Source: a virus. Taken from it: DNA of 22,811 bases. Each line of letters begins with the position of its first letter. Positions within the stretch are counted from its first letter, which is position 1. The notes under the pieces were generated by a model. It was not told where the DNA came from. It saw only the letters and a program-made list of their open reading frames with translations, and did no database searches. Made by a program: the position numbers and the translations under genes. The stretch spans positions 1 through 22,811 of IMG/VR virus record IMGVR_UViG_3300037353_000022; one strand, given 5' to 3'. Shown one piece after another: positions 7,772-15,651 of the stretch.

Positions 7772-8121
7772 GCGACGTCTCATCGGCGGCGCTGGACGCT
7801 GCCCAGAACGCGATCATCGTCTCGGGCACCTCGTACTACATGAGCCTCCACAAGGCCGATCCCGGCCAGACGGGCGCCAACGAGGGCTCCGAGGGAAGAC
7901 AGCTGATCAAGTTCGGCTCTTCCTCCGGCGGTAGCCAGGCATCGACCGATGCTCAGACCTGGGCCTCGGCCGTGGGCGGGACGTACCCCTACTTCGGCAT
8001 CTGGACAGCGTCGTCCGGAGGCACGTACCAGCGCGGTGGATCACTCACCAGCACGATCGTCGTGCCCGGTGGCGCTGAGATCAACTTCCCGACCGGCGAC
8101 ATCCTCCTGGAGGCCGCATGA
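7768..8121 (+). CDS. Small virion protein, LHKADPGQTGANEG type
   Basis: Protein of 117 residues. The motif YYMSLHKADPGQTGANEG followed by GRQLIKFGSSSGG matches a widespread small phage structural family (typical motif S-L-H-T-A-D-P-G-x-T-G-A-N-E) that is predicted beta-rich and found near head-tail or tail genes. The C-terminal part (FGIWTASSGGTYQRGGSLT, VPGGAEINFPTGDI) is consistent with a jelly-roll-like strand pattern. The GTG start overlaps the glycosyltransferase stop (GTGA) and the stop overlaps the next ATG. The exact role, for example decoration or tail component, cannot be decided here. Confidence 0.75.
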   Translation: MSDVSSAALDAAQNAIIVSGTSYYMSLHKADPGQTGANEGSEGRQLIKFGSSSGGSQASTDAQTWASAVGGTYPYFGIWTASSGGTYQRGGSLTSTIVVPGGAEINFPTGDILLEAA

Positions 8122-8441
8122 CCGCAACGCCGGGCTACGTGGTCCTCTCGACCCCGCAGTCCAAGTACACGGTCGGCTCGCTGATCCCGCTCACCGCGAC
8201 CTTCTACGACCTCCAAAACAACCTAGTGGATCCAGGCGCCGTCACCATCGAGTACTCGCCGGCTGGGACCACCACGGTCACGGCGCTCGAGGACGTAACG
8301 CAGGTCTCGACCGGCGTCTACACCGGCGACCTGGACACGACCGGAATGGCTGTCGGCGATGTCCTGTGGGAGGCGGCCGGCACTGGAGCTTGCCAGGCCA
8401 ACGGACAGGACCAGTTCACGCTCGACGAACTCCCCTTCTAG
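8118..8441 (+). CDS. Ig-like beta-sandwich virion protein
   Basis: Protein of 107 residues with the strand pattern of an immunoglobulin-like domain: YTVGSLIPLTATFYDLQNNLVDP, VTIEYSPAGTTTVTAL, STGVYTGDLDTTGMAVGDVLWE. Single Ig-like domains are common as capsid decoration or virion surface modules, thought to bind carbohydrate or host surfaces weakly. It starts with ATG overlapping the preceding stop (ATGA) and ends with TAG at 8439-8441, which runs into the ribosome site of the connector gene. A decoration role is inferred from fold and position in the head-to-tail segment. Confidence 0.65.
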   Translation: MTATPGYVVLSTPQSKYTVGSLIPLTATFYDLQNNLVDPGAVTIEYSPAGTTTVTALEDVTQVSTGVYTGDLDTTGMAVGDVLWEAAGTGACQANGQDQFTLDELPF

Positions 8442-8450
8442 GAGCGCCCC

Positions 8451-9131
8451 TTGAGCTACAACATCCCGCACCCGTTGTGCTCGCTTACCGACGTCAAGAC
8501 GGCGATGAGCGTCGATGACACCAGCGACGACTACCAGCTCTCGATGTGCATCGAGGCGGCAAGTCGAGAGATCGAGCAGTACTGCGGGAGGCATTTCTGG
8601 CAGACCTCGACCGTCTACGCCCACATCATGACCGCTCTCAACTCCTGGGAGGTCCTCTTCCCCGAGGACGTGATGACGCTCAACGGCCTCGAGATCGCCC
8701 TGGACATGGCCGGCGACGGCACTTTCTCCACGGTCCTCGAGAACCCAACCCAGAACGAGGACGGCTCCCTGACCGGTGGAGACTTCCAGCTCGAGCCGCT
8801 GAACGGCAGGCTCAATGGCCAGCGGTGGCCCTGGGAGCGCTACCAGATGGTGGCTTCCCAGTACAACCCGATCTGGGGTGGCATCGCGTATCCCCGGCCC
8901 TACGTCCAGGCCCTGGTCAAGATCACCGCCCAGTGGGGCTGGGACTACGTGCCGGTTCCGGTCAAGCGAGCCTGCATCTACGAGACCATCTCGCTCCTTA
9001 AGGCCGGCGACGTGCCCTTCGGCGCCACCGCCTTCGGCGAGTCAGGCGTCCTTCGACTCCGGCCGACCATGCACCCCACGGCAGAACGGCTGCTGATTCC
9101 CTACGGGCGCGACGAGGTGCCAGTCTTTTGA
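8451..9131 (+). CDS. Head-tail connector / adaptor protein (gp6-like)
   Basis: Protein of 226 residues. The N-terminal part (CSLTDVKTAMSVDDTSDDYQLSMCIEAASREIEQYCGRHFW) is the helical signature of head-tail adaptors that bind under the portal. The middle beta-rich segment (MTLNGLEIALDMAGDGTF, RYQMVASQYNPIW) and the later ALVKITAQWGWDYVPVPVKRACIYETISLLK are typical of longer actinophage versions. The start is TTG 8451 with AGGAG at 8440-8444. The stop overlaps the next TTG (TTGA). The family assignment is firm; whether it is adaptor or stopper is less so. Confidence 0.82.
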   Translation: MSYNIPHPLCSLTDVKTAMSVDDTSDDYQLSMCIEAASREIEQYCGRHFWQTSTVYAHIMTALNSWEVLFPEDVMTLNGLEIALDMAGDGTFSTVLENPTQNEDGSLTGGDFQLEPLNGRLNGQRWPWERYQMVASQYNPIWGGIAYPRPYVQALVKITAQWGWDYVPVPVKRACIYETISLLKAGDVPFGATAFGESGVLRLRPTMHPTAERLLIPYGRDEVPVF

Positions 9132-9574
9132 CTGCGACGGTGACCGCAATCGCGACGGCGATCGGACAGACCATCTCGGCCAATTGCCAAACCCCGGCGG
9201 GTAAACCGATCCGCTATCTCACGGAGCTGAGGGACCCGGTGAACCCGCCCGTCTTGCTGGTTGGAATCAGCAAGGTTGAGTACCACGCGGCCATGGGTCG
9301 CGGCAATGTCCCCCACTCGTTCGACGTGCATCTGATCCTGGCCCGGGCGAGCGATCGCGCCGCGCTCCTGGCCATGGAGGCCTACATGTCCGCGGAGGGG
9401 CCTTCGTCGATCGCCTCTGCGGTGGAGACCAAGGACGAGAGCCTGGCACGGTCGCTAGGAGGCGTGGTGCAGGACTGCGTGTGCGTCGAATCGGGTCCTC
9501 CTGCGGGACTCAACATCGGAACCTCGGGTGCGGTCTATCTGATGGTGCCGTTCAAGGTGGAAGTTATCGCATGA
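9128..9574 (+). CDS. Tail terminator / tail completion-like protein
   Basis: Protein of 148 residues located between connector and tail tube, where the tail terminator is normally encoded. The N-terminus (TATVTAIATAIGQTISAN) is a helix, then strands: PPVLLVGISKVEYHAAMG, FDVHLILARASDRAALLAMEAYM, and VYLMVPFKVEVIA at the end. This helix-then-strand order with a long central helix resembles tail terminators that cap the tube. The TTG start overlaps the previous stop (TTGA at 9128-9131). Function is assigned from order and secondary-structure pattern. Confidence 0.6.
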   Translation: MTATVTAIATAIGQTISANCQTPAGKPIRYLTELRDPVNPPVLLVGISKVEYHAAMGRGNVPHSFDVHLILARASDRAALLAMEAYMSAEGPSSIASAVETKDESLARSLGGVVQDCVCVESGPPAGLNIGTSGAVYLMVPFKVEVIA

Positions 9575-9735
9575 AATACCGCGTCCTATCGGCGAATTTC
9601 GTCAAGCCCAAGGGCGAGCTGGTCGCCCCCGAGGACCTGCAAGGCCTGAACGTTCCCGCCCTCATCGAGGCCGGGCATCTAGCGGAAGAGCCGGACCCAC
9701 CGGCGAAGGACAAGGAGCCGAAACCCAATGGCTAA
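9571..9735 (+). CDS. Small protein between terminator and tube genes
   Basis: Protein of 54 residues beginning MKYRVLSANFVKPKGELV, then LQGLNVPALIEAGHLAEEP and a Lys/Pro/Glu-rich end (PPAKDKEPKPNG). The short beta-plus-helix start resembles small proteins that are often encoded near tail genes in this phage type; no function is known to me. The ATG at 9571 overlaps the previous stop (ATGA), which decides the start over the in-frame ATG-like codon further upstream, and the stop TAA overlaps the tail tube start by 8 bases. Confidence 0.7.
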   Translation: MKYRVLSANFVKPKGELVAPEDLQGLNVPALIEAGHLAEEPDPPAKDKEPKPNG

Positions 9736-10144
9736 GATGAACCTGATCGCAGTCCAGGTGGTGGTCAACTCCGTTGACCTCAGCGCCTGGGTTGACACCG
9801 TGGACCTGGAAGAGGCCTACGCCGACACTGACACGACCGCATTCGGCAGCGGGTCCAAGACTCGCCAGGCGGGGCTTGGCGACCACAAGGTCACCCTCGA
9901 TTTCCAGCAAGACTGGGCGCTCTCCGCGGTTGAGGCAACCATCTATCCCCTGCTCGGCACGACCGTGGCCGTCGCAATCGTGCCCGTCTCGGGGACGATG
10001 TCGTCGACCAACCCGGGCTACTTGTTCTCGGCGCTCATCAACAGCTGGCATCCCATCAACGGCAAGGTCGGCGACCTGGCGAAGAGCTCGGTCAGTTGGC
10101 CCGTCTCTGGCGGAGTGACCAAGCTCACCTCGGGCACTGTCTGA
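9728..10144 (+). CDS. Major tail (tube) protein
   Basis: Protein of 138 residues, a common length for compact siphovirus tube proteins. The sequence VVVNSVDLSAWVDTVDLEEAYADTDTTAFGSGSKTRQAGLGDHKVTLDFQQDW is characteristic: a strand, the variable acidic loop, then the TR-x-x-GL-x-D-x-x-V-T-L-D-F-x-Q-D-W signature seen in actinophage tail proteins. The end (SSVSWPVSGGVTKLTS) is a final strand. It directly precedes the tail assembly chaperone and tape measure genes, the canonical position. It overlaps the previous gene by 8 bases. Confidence 0.82.
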   Translation: MAKMNLIAVQVVVNSVDLSAWVDTVDLEEAYADTDTTAFGSGSKTRQAGLGDHKVTLDFQQDWALSAVEATIYPLLGTTVAVAIVPVSGTMSSTNPGYLFSALINSWHPINGKVGDLAKSSVSWPVSGGVTKLTSGTV

Positions 10145-10509
10145 TGCCAGGTGTCGAGGGCTGGGAGGGAGAGCCGGGCAAGGACCGGCGGTCGGGCAAG
10201 GACCGGCGTCGAGAGCGTCCAAAGAGGACGGGGTTCTTCATCCACAAGATCGGCGGAACCGTCGTTGAAGTGCCATGCCGCGCGCTGGCCATGGTGAACT
10301 TTGAAGAGAAATTCAAGACCTCGATGGGCAAGGCGATCGGAGATCTGCCTGCGTCCCGAGTGACGTGGCTCGCCTACGAGTGTGAGCGCCTCTATGCCGG
10401 TTACCAGGGCACTTACGAGCACTGGCTCGCCGACCTGGACACGGTGGAGGACTGGGAGGAAGACCTCCCTTTGACCGAAAGAGCGTCGGCTTCTCAATCG
10501 CGCGACTGA
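10144..10509 (+). CDS. Tail assembly chaperone, short form (gpG-like)
   Basis: Protein of 121 residues from ATG 10144, which touches the tube gene stop. It has a basic N-terminus with a duplicated GKDRR, then TGFFIHKIGGTVVEVPCRALAMVNFEE and helices RVTWLAYECERLYAGYQGTYEHWLADLDTVEDW. Tail assembly chaperones bind the tape measure protein and recruit tube subunits; they are not part of the mature virion. Position between tube and tape measure and the frameshift signal near the 3' end identify it. In the zero frame it ends TERASASQSRD after the slippery site. An upstream ATG at 10096 is in frame but lies inside the tube gene. Confidence 0.8.
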   Translation: MPGVEGWEGEPGKDRRSGKDRRRERPKRTGFFIHKIGGTVVEVPCRALAMVNFEEKFKTSMGKAIGDLPASRVTWLAYECERLYAGYQGTYEHWLADLDTVEDWEEDLPLTERASASQSRD

Positions 10510-10616
10510 GCGCGATCACAGGGATTCCGCCTCAAACCCTGCTCGACCCGGCGCTCACGGACCTGATGCTGGCGTACGTATTCATCAACGTGGACGACAT
10601 CTACGGGAGGCGATGA
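10144..10616 (+). CDS. Tail assembly chaperone, -1 frameshifted long form (gpG-T-like)
   Basis: The zero frame up to base 10473 (110 residues) is joined by a -1 slip to the frame that runs from 10473 to the TGA at 10614-10616, adding 47 residues for a total of 157. The added tail reads DRKSVGFSIARLSAITG, then IPPQTLLDPALTDLMLAYVF, which looks like a true protein and resembles the second chaperone domain of actinophages. This frame has no start codon of its own in a suitable place. The low-frequency fusion is expected to bind the tape measure. The join is inferred; no protein data are available. Confidence 0.75.
10467..10473 (+). promoter_or_regulatory. Slippery heptamer C-CCT-TTG for -1 frameshifting
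   Basis: CCCTTTG fits the X-XXY-YYZ rule exactly in the zero frame (CTC CCT TTG). A slip by one base lets both tRNAs re-pair on CCC TTT and continues with GAC CGA AAG in the -1 frame, which is open and protein-like for 47 residues. It lies about 36 bases before the zero-frame stop. Confidence 0.8.
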
Positions 10617-11072
10617 GTGGCCAACACAGCGACGGTACGCAGTGGCGGCCTAACGATCGACCTGGCCGATTTTCATAGCCTGGCTCGTGGATTCCGCCGT
10701 GTCGAGCCTGAACTCTTTGCGGGCCTGAAGCTGCGCTTGCGTGGCATTGGGCAGCTCGTCGCCGACTCTGCGAAAGAGCACGCCTCCTTCTCCGAGACCA
10801 TTCCGCCCTCCATCAAGGTGCGGATGTCCACGTTGTCGGTCTCCGTCGTGGCGACCAAGGCTCCCCTCTCGGGCCTAGAGGAGATGGGTAAAAAGGGAAA
10901 CAGGGGGTCGGGTGTCGCCTGGCGTCACCCAGTGTTCGGGAACAAGGACGTCTGGGTGACTCAGATCGGCCATCCGTTCCTGCTGCCGGCACTGAAGGAC
11001 AAAGCCGAAGTGATTGAGGCCTTGGTCGACGAAGCAGTTGGCGAGGCCTTCGACGTGGCCCTGGAGGTCTAA
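10617..11072 (+). CDS. HK97 gp10-like / tail completion-type protein
   Basis: Protein of 151 residues. It begins with a strand (ATVRSGGLTIDLADF), a long amphipathic helix (HSLARGFRRVEPELFAGLKLRLRGIGQLVADSAKEHA), then IPPSIKVRMSTLSVSVVATKAPLSGLEEMGKKGNRG and VFGNKDVWVTQIGHPFLLPALKD, ending in a helix. The pattern of helix, beta hairpin with a conserved H-P, and PFL-x-P-A-L is that of HK97 gp10-family neck or tail completion proteins. These are normally encoded before the tube gene, so the place between chaperone and tape measure is unusual. GTG 10617 is preceded by GGGAGG at 10605-10610. Confidence 0.7.
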   Translation: MANTATVRSGGLTIDLADFHSLARGFRRVEPELFAGLKLRLRGIGQLVADSAKEHASFSETIPPSIKVRMSTLSVSVVATKAPLSGLEEMGKKGNRGSGVAWRHPVFGNKDVWVTQIGHPFLLPALKDKAEVIEALVDEAVGEAFDVALEV

Positions 11073-11074
11073 CA

Positions 11075-13210
11075 ATGGCCGATCGCCTCGTGCGCGTCAT
11101 GGTGACCGCCGACACCGCGGCAGCCATGCGGAATATCGGGGCGCTGGCTGAAGAGTCGGACGCCGTTGCCGCGGACTCCTCGGCGGTCATGGGCGAGACC
11201 GCAGCCAAGACGGGGAACGTCTTCGAGCGTCTCGGTAACTCCATGGCCAACTGGGGCCTTCCCTTCTCTGGCTCCGTAACCAAGATGGGCCAGAACCTCG
11301 AGGAGGCTGACACCAAGGGCCAGAAGTTCGGATCCGCGCTCTCGTCGGTCGGCAAGGTAGCGCTAATCGGCGTCGCGGTCGCGGCAGCTGGAGCGGCGGC
11401 AGAGTCCATGCATCTCGCCGACGAGTTCGACAAGGCGACCAACTCGATTGCGGCCAACGCCGGGATCTCGCAGAAGGCGGCCAAGACGATCGGAGACAGT
11501 TTCCTCAACAGCGCTCAGGGGACGATCTACTCGGGGACACAGGTTGCCCAGGCCTACGCGGGTGTCGCGGCCCAGCTGGCCACGGTGCAAGGGAAGGCGC
11601 TCAATGCCGGGCAGGCGACCAGCGTGATGAAGGCCGCGATGGACCTGGCAGAAGCGACGGGCGAGGACCTGAACACGACGGCGAGCTCGCTGGGCACGAC
11701 CATGCAGCTCTACGGCATCAAGGCGGCCGGGGCCACCAACGCCTCGAACATCCTGTACAACGCCGGCAAGGAGACCGGTGCCGGACTGGAGGCGGTCACC
11801 AAGGCTGTGACCAAACTGCATTCTCAGCTGGGCGTCGCCACGCCCCCCCTGGCCCAGGTTGGTGCGCTGCTCGAGGACCTAGCAAAGCACGGTGAGTCAG
11901 GGCGCCAGGGACTGTCTGCTGCATCAACCGCCATGGCGACCTTGATGAAGGCGTCGGTGGGTGTGACCCAGGCCCAGCAGCAGCAGAGCGCCATCTACAA
12001 AGAGATGTCGCCTCAGCTCCAGAGCCTGGTCAGTCAGTACCAGTCGGGGGCAATGTCTTACACGACCTTCGACGCCGCCGCCCAGGGGTTGGGTGAGACC
12101 CAGTACAACCTGGCTAGTCAGTTCGCCTCGGCTGGTGCTGCCGTGCAGACGGCTCAGACCAAGCTCGCCACGATGGGGATCACGGTCGACAACGCCAAGG
12201 GCAAGTTTGTCGGCATGGCCTCGGTGATCACCCAGCTGCACACCAAGATCCAGGGGATGAGCCAGGCCCAGGCCTTGGCCACCGTGGGCCAGGTCTTCGG
12301 CACGACGGCGGCTCAGAAGATGCTCACGACGATCGAGGCAGGGCCAGCTGCCTATGAGAAGTCGGCTGCAGCGATCGCGAAGCACAACTCCACCGCCGCG
12401 GCTGCCAGCAAAGCCATGGACAACATGGGCGACCAGTTCAAGATCATCGGCAAGGACGTGGAAGATGTCGGCGTCAAGGTTGGCGAGGTCCTCCTTCCCC
12501 CGATGGAGAAATTCATGGGATTTCTCACTGGGCACATGTGGGTGCTAGGAGCGCTCGCCGGAGTGATCGGTGGAGCGCTCGTGGTGGCGATGGCGGCCTA
12601 TACCGTCAACACGATCGCTGCCGCGGCGGCGACCCTCGGACTTACCTGGCCTATCGTGGCGATCGTCGCCGGCGTGGCGCTCCTGGTGGCTGGAATCATT
12701 CTCCTGGTGACCCACTGGAACCAGGTCTGGGGAGCGATCGTGGCCACAGCTCAGGGTGTTTGGACAAGCATCAAGACCGGGCTGGTCGACCCCATCGTGA
12801 ACTTCTTCATCAGCCTCCCCAATACCATCAAGAATGCCTTTGGGACGCTGGCGAGCGCCATCACATCGCCCTTCCGGGACGCATTCAACCTGGTGGCCAC
12901 GCTCTGGAACAACACCCTGGGGAAGCTCAGCTTCTCCATCCCCGGGTGGGTGCCCATGATTGGTGGAGACAAGTTCTCGCTGCCCAAGATCCCCACGCTC
13001 GCCACGGGCGGGATGGTGACCGGCGATGGCCTGGCATATCTCCATGCGGGTGAGGTCGTGGTCAACCAGCAGCAGCAGGTAGCTGCAGCAGGTGGCGGGG
13101 GTTCCCAGGTGAACATCAACGTCACCTCGAATGACGGCCAGGCGGTTGTAAACGCCCTCAAGCTCTACATGCAATCCCACGGAAGCGTGCCGATCCGCAC
13201 GACGGGGTAA
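11075..13210 (+). CDS. Tail tape measure protein
   Basis: Protein of 711 residues that sets tail length (roughly 0.15 nm per residue suggests about 105 nm) and is released during DNA injection. Residues ~110-470 are the TP901-type core: EFDKATNSIAANAGISQKAAKTIGDS, GQATSVMKAAMDLAEATGEDLNTTASSLGTTMQLYG, ALATVGQVFGTTAAQKML. Three hydrophobic segments follow in the WVLGALAGVIGGALVVAMAAYTV to ALLVAGIILLVTHW region (~485-550). The end has LATGGMVTGDGLAYLHAGEVVVN, the usual tape-measure C-terminal signature, and a Gly-rich QQQQ/GGGG linker. ATG 11075 is preceded by GGAGG at 11063-11067. Confidence 0.93.
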   Translation: MADRLVRVMVTADTAAAMRNIGALAEESDAVAADSSAVMGETAAKTGNVFERLGNSMANWGLPFSGSVTKMGQNLEEADTKGQKFGSALSSVGKVALIGVAVAAAGAAAESMHLADEFDKATNSIAANAGISQKAAKTIGDSFLNSAQGTIYSGTQVAQAYAGVAAQLATVQGKALNAGQATSVMKAAMDLAEATGEDLNTTASSLGTTMQLYGIKAAGATNASNILYNAGKETGAGLEAVTKAVTKLHSQLGVATPPLAQVGALLEDLAKHGESGRQGLSAASTAMATLMKASVGVTQAQQQQSAIYKEMSPQLQSLVSQYQSGAMSYTTFDAAAQGLGETQYNLASQFASAGAAVQTAQTKLATMGITVDNAKGKFVGMASVITQLHTKIQGMSQAQALATVGQVFGTTAAQKMLTTIEAGPAAYEKSAAAIAKHNSTAAAASKAMDNMGDQFKIIGKDVEDVGVKVGEVLLPPMEKFMGFLTGHMWVLGALAGVIGGALVVAMAAYTVNTIAAAAATLGLTWPIVAIVAGVALLVAGIILLVTHWNQVWGAIVATAQGVWTSIKTGLVDPIVNFFISLPNTIKNAFGTLASAITSPFRDAFNLVATLWNNTLGKLSFSIPGWVPMIGGDKFSLPKIPTLATGGMVTGDGLAYLHAGEVVVNQQQQVAAAGGGGSQVNINVTSNDGQAVVNALKLYMQSHGSVPIRTTG

Positions 13211-13216
13211 CCTCGG

Positions 13217-15643
13217 GTGGCCACGTACGGGTCCCAGCCGACCTTCAGCGACTGGTACCTGAGTGAAGAGAACACCCAAACGCAGGTCGCATTCCTCGGG
13301 GAGATGCCCGAGGACGGCTACATCACCGCCGTCAACTTCTACGCGGGAGGGTATGGCGGCACGGTCCCTGGCGTGGGCTGCGTCTGGGCCGGCGATGGTG
13401 CGCTGCTCTTTGAGGGCAACGGGGTCACGATCCCAGCGGCCTCGGAAGGTGTCGGCTCTCAGGACTGGAACACCGACACCGGTGATGGGGTATTCGTCGC
13501 TGCCGGCACGCCGATCTACATCGGCTGGTGGCGCAAGCCCGCTGACTCGGTGGTCTGGAGCTGCGCCGGCTACGGCACCGAGTACGTCCAGAGCACGGAG
13601 TCGAGCTCTCCCACAACCCTCTCCCCGGGGACTCAAGCCGGTGCCATCGGCGCGACCATCACCTTCACCCCGGCCGACGCTCCCACGGTCAATACCGACC
13701 CGGCCACGAGCGTCACCGGCACGACTGCCACCCTTGAGGGGGATGCGGTCCCGAACGGCCTTGACACCCAGGGCTTCTTCGAGTGGGGGACAACCGAGAG
13801 CTACGGCAACACCACCGCTAACCAGGATCTAGGCAGCGGGACGTCCGATGCGGACTTCAGCCAAGCCATCACCGGGCTCTCGCCCAACACGCTCTACCAC
13901 TTCCGAGCCTGTGCCAGCAACGAGGTCGGCACCAGCTACGGGCCGGACCAGAGCTTCGAGCAGGTCATTGTCACCGCGAGCGGCACCGGGCACCTGGCGC
14001 TCACTGGCCAGGGCGTCGTTCCGACCCCGACAGTCACGGTCACTGCGCCATCTGGTGCAAACACCGAGGCGAATCCCACCGTCGAGTGGACGGTCACAGT
14101 CCCGACCGGGCAGACGATCGCCTCGACCCAGGTCATCATCTACTCGGCCGCGCAGGTGGCGGCCGGCGGCTTCTCCCCGGGCAGCGGTCCGAACATCTGG
14201 AACAGCGGAGCCCTCGCCGGATCCGCTCGGTCGGCCGCTCCTGTTGGCGTGCCGAACTTCGGCAACTTCATCGCTTACGTCCAGGCCACGACCAACCTCG
14301 GGGTGGTCTCGCAGTGGGCCCTCATTGAGTGGACCCAGGCGGTCGGCATCGTCGCGGTGGAGATCGGCTTCCCCTCGACGCCGAACGGCAACAACTTTGT
14401 GCTCGGCGACCCGGTCAAGGGAGTGCTCGGAAGCGCCACGTACACCCTCGGCGGCACCGACTGGGTCGATGTCACCCAGTGGTGCAGCGGACAGATCTCG
14501 GTATCTCGCGGCCGCTCGCGGGAGACCGATCAGTACACGACTGGATCGGCGAGCTTCTCGCTCCGCAACGAGGACCGCCGCTTCGACCCGCTGAATATTG
14601 ACTCGCCCTACTACCCGGGCATTGTGCCGCGGGCCCCGGTCAACATCTACGTCGGCGGGATCCAGGTCTTCGGCGGTTACGTCAGCGACTACAACCCCGG
14701 CTATGAGAAGCCGAGCACGGCGACGGTCCCCGTCAAGGCCCAGGACGCCTTCTGCATCCTGGCCAACGCCTACATCAACAACTGGACCGCATCAGAGGAG
14801 CTGACCGGCCAGCGGATCCTCGACCTGATCAACGACAACGTCCCCGGCTTCCCGGCGGACATGAACATCGCGGCCGGGAACACCCTGCTCCAAGCCAATC
14901 TGTTCGGCGCCAACTCTGCCGGATCCGACGGCGACGTCGCCCTCGACGACCTGCAGACGGTCGCTGACTCCGAGTGGGGATTCCTCTTCGTCGACCGGAC
15001 AGGCACTCTCACCTTCCTTGATCGGTACGCGATCATCCGCCAGCTGGCCGCTGGCACCGTCTACGCGACCTTCTCCGACCTCGCCGCGGACATCGAGGAG
15101 GGGGCGTTCGGTTACTTCGGAATCAGCCTCGTCTCGGCCGTGCTGCTCCTCTACAACCAGGTCCAGGGGACTAGGAACAGCGACCAGCTCGACTCCGACG
15201 ACGAGCCGATCACCCAGATCGCCAACAACGCCGAGAGCCAGGAGGCTTACCTCCTGCGGGCCTTGCAGCTCCCGTCGATCGAGAACAACTCCGACGCGGA
15301 CGTGCTCGCGCTCTGCAACTGGGTCCTCTCGCTCTACTGCCAGCCCGAGGTGCGATTCGACGCGCTGACCTTGGAGTTGACCGGGATGGACATCGCGCAG
15401 CTGCAGCAGCTGGCGGCGCTGGACATCCCGCAGGTATGCGTCGTCAAGCGCACTCCCCCCGGATCCGGCAGCCCGACCACGATCGAGCTCCTCTCCTACA
15501 TCGACCAGATCGGCTGGGACTTCGATGTCTCGGGTTCGACCTATCGCATGAACCTCTCGTTCGGCTCGGCGGAAGACCTCAATTACTTCGTCCTCGGAAG
15601 CCCGGTCTACGGGGTCCTGGGGACGTCAGAGCTCGCGTACTAG
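13217..15643 (+). CDS. Minor tail protein / baseplate hub with FN3-like domains
   Basis: Protein of 808 residues from GTG 13217. Residues 1-150 are a beta-rich N-terminal domain. Residues ~155-255 resemble fibronectin type III (PTVNTDPATSVTGTTATLEG ... TGLSPNTLYHFRACASNEVGTSYG), and ~270-385 a second Ig/FN3-like unit. From ~391 the hub-like part begins: FVLGDPVKGVLG, YTLGGTDWVDVTQWCSG, SRGRSRETDQYTTGSASFSL, RRFDPLNIDSPYYPGIVPR, GYVSDYNPGY, a pattern shared by minor tail proteins of many uncultured phages. The last residues repeat the tag as FVLGSPVYGVLG. It probably forms the tail tip that carries the receptor-binding protein encoded next. Confidence 0.82.
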   Translation: MATYGSQPTFSDWYLSEENTQTQVAFLGEMPEDGYITAVNFYAGGYGGTVPGVGCVWAGDGALLFEGNGVTIPAASEGVGSQDWNTDTGDGVFVAAGTPIYIGWWRKPADSVVWSCAGYGTEYVQSTESSSPTTLSPGTQAGAIGATITFTPADAPTVNTDPATSVTGTTATLEGDAVPNGLDTQGFFEWGTTESYGNTTANQDLGSGTSDADFSQAITGLSPNTLYHFRACASNEVGTSYGPDQSFEQVIVTASGTGHLALTGQGVVPTPTVTVTAPSGANTEANPTVEWTVTVPTGQTIASTQVIIYSAAQVAAGGFSPGSGPNIWNSGALAGSARSAAPVGVPNFGNFIAYVQATTNLGVVSQWALIEWTQAVGIVAVEIGFPSTPNGNNFVLGDPVKGVLGSATYTLGGTDWVDVTQWCSGQISVSRGRSRETDQYTTGSASFSLRNEDRRFDPLNIDSPYYPGIVPRAPVNIYVGGIQVFGGYVSDYNPGYEKPSTATVPVKAQDAFCILANAYINNWTASEELTGQRILDLINDNVPGFPADMNIAAGNTLLQANLFGANSAGSDGDVALDDLQTVADSEWGFLFVDRTGTLTFLDRYAIIRQLAAGTVYATFSDLAADIEEGAFGYFGISLVSAVLLLYNQVQGTRNSDQLDSDDEPITQIANNAESQEAYLLRALQLPSIENNSDADVLALCNWVLSLYCQPEVRFDALTLELTGMDIAQLQQLAALDIPQVCVVKRTPPGSGSPTTIELLSYIDQIGWDFDVSGSTYRMNLSFGSAEDLNYFVLGSPVYGVLGTSELAY

Positions 15644-15651
15644 GAGTCTGA

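Noticed and set aside
13021-13110. CAG-type repeat in the tape measure gene as a variable microsatellite
   Set aside because: Only a short run coding QQQQ and a Gly linker; ordinary for a tape measure C-terminus.
12545-13636. Reverse-strand open frame of 363 residues across the tape measure end
   Set aside because: Antisense to two confident genes and of composition typical of GC-rich shadows.
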